64,000 bases of DNA from Gemmatimonadota bacterium (GTDB lineage: Bacteria; Gemmatimonadota; Gemmatimonadetes; Gemmatimonadales; Gemmatimonadaceae): assembly GCA_016194585.1 (NCBI GenBank), contig JACQBG010000024.1:34606-98605 (forward strand), in the 5' to 3' direction. The notes under the pieces were generated by a model. That model had not been told where the DNA came from, did not search any database, and saw only the letters and a program-made list of their open reading frames with translations. Below, piece by piece: positions 60,943 to 64,000 of the stretch; positions within the stretch are counted from its first letter, which is position 1; each line of letters starts with the position of its first letter. Position numbers and translations under genes: made by a program.

Positions 60943-61722
60943 ATGCACCTCATGAGACCGATCGCCCTCGCCGCGTTCCTCGCCGCCGCGCCCCTCGCCG
61001 CGCAGGCCAATTACGAGATCCAGATCTACCCCTCGGCTACGCAGGAGAAGGGGACGACCCTCTTCGAGCTGCACAGCAACTACACCGGCACGGGCACGAA
61101 GACCGTCGAGAACGGCGTCCTGCCGACGGACGGCGTGCTGCACAACACGCTCGAGATCACGCACGGCTTCAGCGACATCTTCGAGCTCGGCTTCTACGTC
61201 TTCACGTCGGCGCGAGCCGGTGACGGCTGGCAGGTCGCGGGCTCGCACATCCGGCCGCGCGTCCGTGCGCCGGAAGGGTGGAAGCTCCCCGTCGGCCTGA
61301 GCCTGTCGGCGGAGGTGGGACCGACGCAACGGAAGTTCGACCAGGCCGAGTGGGGGGTCGAGCTGCGTCCGATCGTCGACCAGACGGTGGGACGGTTCTA
61401 CTGGTCCGTCAATCCGACGATCGGCTGGGCCCTCAAGGGGGACGCGGCGGGCCGCGGTTACCGCGGCATGGAGTTCGAACCGTCGGGGAAGGTCGCCTGG
61501 CAGCTGGTGAAGGAGGCGCAGGTCGGTATCGAGTATTACGGCACGACCGGCACGATCACGCGGATGGCGAGCAGCATGGAGCAGCAGCACATGCTCTATC
61601 CCAGCGTGGACCTCACCCTCTCGGAGGAGTGGGAGTTCAACGCGGGCTACGGGTTCCAGCTCTCGGGATCGGGTGACCGGAACATCCTCAAGGTCATCCT
61701 CGGGCGGCGCTTCGGGTTCTGA
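60943..61722 (+). CDS. Outer-membrane beta-barrel protein
   Basis: The 259-residue protein has a signal peptide (IALAAFLAAAPLAAQA), about twelve predicted strands with alternating hydrophobic residues, and a C-terminal Phe (GRRFGF). The start is ATG 60943 or 60952. It follows the patatin gene by 35 bases on the same strand and may be co-transcribed. The ligand is unknown. Confidence 0.75.
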   Translation: MHLMRPIALAAFLAAAPLAAQANYEIQIYPSATQEKGTTLFELHSNYTGTGTKTVENGVLPTDGVLHNTLEITHGFSDIFELGFYVFTSARAGDGWQVAGSHIRPRVRAPEGWKLPVGLSLSAEVGPTQRKFDQAEWGVELRPIVDQTVGRFYWSVNPTIGWALKGDAAGRGYRGMEFEPSGKVAWQLVKEAQVGIEYYGTTGTITRMASSMEQQHMLYPSVDLTLSEEWEFNAGYGFQLSGSGDRNILKVILGRRFGF

Positions 61723-61746
61723 GGCGGCGTCGGGCGCCGCCGGGCC

Positions 61747-62103
61747 TCAGCGCGCGCGCACCAGCGCGTGGATGGCGTCGACGTCGTCCTCGAGGCGGTC
61801 GCACATCAACTCGCAGAGCGTGAGCACGGAGTCGTCGGCGAGCGCGTAGAACACCCAGGCCCCCTCGCGGCGCCGCTTGAGGAAGCCCATCGCGTGGAGC
61901 AGTTGCAGGTGCTTGCTCAGGTTGCCCTGCGACATGCCGGTGGTGGCGACGAGGTCGGACACCGAGCGCTCGCCACCCTCGAGCGCGTGCAGCACGGAGA
62001 GTCGCGCCGGCTCGCCGAGCGCCCGGAAGCGCTGCGCGACGAACTCGAGCAGTTCCGGCGACGCCGAGCGTCGCGTCGGGGGCTTTCCACGCGGTTTGGT
62101 CAT
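61747..62103 (-). CDS. ArsR/SmtB-family regulator
   Basis: The 118-residue protein is a winged helix of the ArsR family (FRALGEPARLSVLHALEGGERSVSDLVATTGMSQGNLSKHLQLL). Two cysteines, C97 and C101, lie in the last helix; the alpha2 cysteine of BigR/SqrR-type persulfide sensors is absent. It lies next to sulfur-transport genes and probably controls them in response to a metal or reactive sulfur; this is inference from context. A terminator separates it from the transporter genes upstream on the same strand. Confidence 0.88.
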   Translation of the reverse strand: MTKPRGKPPTRRSASPELLEFVAQRFRALGEPARLSVLHALEGGERSVSDLVATTGMSQGNLSKHLQLLHAMGFLKRRREGAWVFYALADDSVLTLCELMCDRLEDDVDAIHALVRAR

Positions 62104-62150
62104 CGCTCCGGAAGATAAGCCGGTTCCGCGGAGGACGGCACTCCTGCGCA

Positions 62151-62185
62151 AAGGGCGCGCGGCGGAGACTCCGCCGCGCGCCCTT
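62151..62185 (-). terminator. Terminator of the sulfur-transport operon
   Basis: Perfect 16-base arms (62151-62166 and 62170-62185) with a three-base loop lie 20 bases after the YeeE stop. Confidence 0.7.
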
Positions 62186-62204
62186 CGTGCATCCGCCGCC
62201 GGCG

Positions 62205-62741
62205 TCAGCCGCGCGCGGAGCCGGTCTCGGTGGGGAGCAGCCGGATCACGATGAAGAAGATGACCGCGACGACGATCGCGACCGCGACCGCCGGCGCGTG
62301 GAACACGTCGGCCAACGTGATCTTGCCCAAGTCCATCAGCTTGTTCATCGGCTGCACGAGCGTCGTATAGACGAGCGTGAAGACGAGCGCGCCCACGATG
62401 CCGCCGATGATCGCCCAGATCGCGTCCTTGCGCCCCTCGCCGAAGCCGACGACGCAGGTGCCGGGGCAGTAGCCGCCGATGCCGAAGCCGGCGCCGAAGA
62501 TGAGGCCGCCGACGAGCACGCCGACCACGTACGTCGGCTTGATGTCGAAGTGCATCGGCGTGACGAGGCTGAGCAGGTACACGAGGATCATGCCGACGGC
62601 GATCGTCAGCGCCATGAACTTGATGATCGACAGGTTCTCGAGGCGCAGGTTGCGCCCGATCATGCCGGGGTCGGAGGCGCGGACGCGCTGGATGAGCACG
62701 CCCATCGCGACGCCGGAGAGGAGAGCGTAGAGGAGGTCCAT
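62205..62741 (-). CDS. YeeE/YedE-family (sulfur transport) half protein, C-terminal type
   Basis: The 178-residue protein has about five membrane helices and the family cysteine motif FGIGGYCPGTCVVGFGEG (C92 and C96). YeeE/TsuA proteins move thiosulfate through a chain of conserved cysteines. Here the family is split into two genes, and this one is the second half. It starts one base after the stop of the first half. Confidence 0.9.
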   Translation of the reverse strand: MDLLYALLSGVAMGVLIQRVRASDPGMIGRNLRLENLSIIKFMALTIAVGMILVYLLSLVTPMHFDIKPTYVVGVLVGGLIFGAGFGIGGYCPGTCVVGFGEGRKDAIWAIIGGIVGALVFTLVYTTLVQPMNKLMDLGKITLADVFHAPAVAVAIVVAVIFFIVIRLLPTETGSARG

Positions 62742-62742
62742 G

Positions 62743-63282
62743 TCAGCGTCCTCCGCGCGCGAGCGACTTGGCGGTGACGATCCCGGCGGCGAACACGCCG
62801 GCGGCGAAGATCATGCCGCTCACCGAGAGCTGCGTGATGCCCGAGATGATGTGCCCGCTCGTGCAGCCGCCCGCGATGCGGGCGCCGAGGATGATGAGGA
62901 AGCCGCCGATGAAGGCGTCGCGGTAGCGCGACGTGGGCGTCTTCTCGCTGGCGTGCACCATCTGCATCGCCGGCTTCGCGTCCTTGCCCAGACGCGACGC
63001 CACGAAACCGCCGATGAGCAGCCCGACGACGAGCATCGTCTCCGTCGTGAAGAACTTCGGCATCTTGGCGAGGTACGGGTTGCTCGTCGCGTAGTCGGGC
63101 ACGACGTAGCGCGAGATCGCCGCGATGAAGCGCGGGTAGGTGCCCGAGACGCCGATCGGCCCCCAGAGGAGGATCGACGCGGCGCTCACGACGCCGAAGA
63201 TGATGCCGAGCGTCAACCACGACGGGAGCTTTCGCTCGGCGGACGCGGCGACGGGCGGCGCGTGGACTGCGGGATTCGCCAT
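62743..63282 (-). CDS. YeeE/YedE-family (sulfur transport) half protein, N-terminal type
   Basis: The 179-residue protein has about four membrane helices and the motif GARIAGGCTSGHIISG (C140), the first-half signature of the YeeE/YedE family. Together with the next gene it should make one transporter pore. It follows the cytochrome c gene on the same strand with a 56-base gap. Confidence 0.9.
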   Translation of the reverse strand: MANPAVHAPPVAASAERKLPSWLTLGIIFGVVSAASILLWGPIGVSGTYPRFIAAISRYVVPDYATSNPYLAKMPKFFTTETMLVVGLLIGGFVASRLGKDAKPAMQMVHASEKTPTSRYRDAFIGGFLIILGARIAGGCTSGHIISGITQLSVSGMIFAAGVFAAGIVTAKSLARGGR

Positions 63283-63338
63283 GACTCTGTCTCCTGAGGG
63301 GGGAATGGGCGCGCGACCTCGCGCGCGGAACGGTGCGC

Positions 63339-63908
63339 CTACTTCACTTCCGCGCCGCCATGCCGGTCGTCCTTCACGAACCGGTCATGGTACGGCATCT
63401 TGACCTTCACCAGCGACGCCGAGTCGAGCACGGCGTCGGCGGGGATCACCTGGTTGGCGGCGAGGAGCCACGCCGTGAGCGCGTAGACCTCATCGTTCGA
63501 GAGCGACCCCGGCGCCGGGTGCGGCATGGCGCGCCGCACGTAGTCGAACACCGTGGTCGCTTCGGGCCAATAATTGCCGATCGTGTGCGTGATCTTCCAG
63601 TCCTTCGCGAACGGGAAGCCCTCGCCCTTGGGATCGCGGCCGACGAGCGCCGGGAACGCCGGGGCCATCCCCTGCCCCTGCGCGCCATGGCACATCGCGC
63701 ACTTCTGCTGGAAGAGCACGGCGCCGTCGGCGGCGGAGCCATGTCCCGGGGGGAGGCCGTGCCCGGTCGGCGTGGCGTCGATGTCGAGCGCGGCGATCTC
63801 GGCCGGCGTCGCGGCGCGGCCGAGGCCGTAGCGCGCCGGCGCCGAGTCGCGCGACCCGCAGGCCGCGCCGGCGAGGCACAGGGTGAGGATGACGGCGGAG
63901 GCGCGCAT
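63339..63908 (-). CDS. c-type cytochrome lipoprotein
   Basis: The 189-residue protein has a lipobox (LTLCLAGAACGSR, Cys17) and a class I cytochrome c with C70-A-M-C-H74 and a likely axial Met in RRAMPHPAPG. The sequence NYWPEATTVFDYVRRAMP is typical of cytochromes paired with sulfite or sulfur oxidoreductases. It probably accepts electrons from the enzyme encoded upstream. ATG 63908 overlaps the upstream stop (TGATG), with GGAGAG nearby. Confidence 0.88.
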   Translation of the reverse strand: MRASAVILTLCLAGAACGSRDSAPARYGLGRAATPAEIAALDIDATPTGHGLPPGHGSAADGAVLFQQKCAMCHGAQGQGMAPAFPALVGRDPKGEGFPFAKDWKITHTIGNYWPEATTVFDYVRRAMPHPAPGSLSNDEVYALTAWLLAANQVIPADAVLDSASLVKVKMPYHDRFVKDDRHGGAEVK

Positions 63909-64000
63909 CACGTCTCTCCGTGGAAGAAGACGCGGCCATCGCTCATCACGCGTGCGCCGACGATCTGGTTGAAATGGAAGTCGGTGCCGATGCCGCGCAC
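63908..64000 (-). CDS. C-terminal end of an upstream gene (partial), possibly a sulfite dehydrogenase
   Basis: Thirty codons are visible, ending GRVFFHGET and TGA at 63908. The segment GIGTDFHFNQIVGARVMSDG resembles the C-termini of SoxC-type molybdopterin sulfite dehydrogenases, and the neighbouring cytochrome fits, but too little is visible to be sure. Confidence 0.4.
   Translation of the reverse strand: MRGIGTDFHFNQIVGARVMSDGRVFFHGET

Overview
The window is GC-rich (roughly 70%), densely coding bacterial DNA. Secreted proteins carry Gram-negative lipoprotein and outer-membrane signals. A Ser/Thr kinase fused to membrane segments and TPRs, many BIG2-type lipoproteins, a free-standing TonB-plug-like protein and several hybrid histidine kinases together suggest a Gemmatimonadota soil bacterium. 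This assignment is inferred from gene style; no 16S or ribosomal marker is present.

Layout. 1-5.2 kb: kinase-TPR protein (cut by the left edge), arylsulfotransferase-like lipoprotein, cysteine-rich lipoprotein. 5.3-7.9 kb: MsrB diverging from an FMN alpha-hydroxy-acid dehydrogenase, then a lipoprotein with a charged His-rich tail. 8-12.6 kb: three overlapping genes on the minus strand (methyltransferase, SxxK serine hydrolase, membrane sulfatase-fold enzyme). 12.8-16.3 kb: HTH-TOBE protein, beta-barrel protein, TPR protein, and a 72-residue cysteine protein.

16.66-20.2 kb is a small tRNA-targeted genomic island. A 46-bp copy of the 3' part of tRNA-Pro(GGG) lies 3.5 kb from the intact tRNA gene. 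Between the copies are a short IS3-family element with intact inverted repeats but no orfA, a lipoprotein gene cut by that element, and a seven-repeat RCC1-like lipoprotein. No integrase gene is seen.

20.3-26.8 kb: DinB-like protein and a tripartite RND efflux operon (outer-membrane factor, adaptor, pump) with ATGA overlaps. 27-32.5 kb: two convergent hybrid histidine kinases whose 3' ends overlap by 71 bp. 32.7-34.1 kb: ECF sigma factor, membrane protein, Spy/CpxP-like protein. 34.2-37.8 kb: small proteins, di-haem peroxidase, tRNA-Gly, and a PAS histidine kinase whose stop codon lies inside the tRNA gene. 38-42.3 kb: GntR regulator, ABC ATPase, ABC permease and two membrane/secreted proteins of unknown function, all overlapping. 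42.4-48.3 kb: PMT-type glycosyltransferase, S9 peptidase, GH89 glucosaminidase.

48.5-49.5 kb: seven tRNA genes (His, Trp, Glu, Glu, Asp, Leu, Thr), then elongation factor P with an unusual tip loop. 50.4-54.4 kb: a TesA-like esterase diverging from a YbbA/YbbP-like ABC system, the same arrangement as in E. coli. 54.5-61.7 kb: putative zinc metallopeptidase lipoprotein, ApaG, mannose-1-phosphate guanylyltransferase, a PlpD-like patatin autotransporter and an outer-membrane protein. 61.7-64 kb: a sulfur-metabolism locus with an ArsR regulator, two half-size YeeE/YedE transporters, a cytochrome c and the end of an upstream gene.
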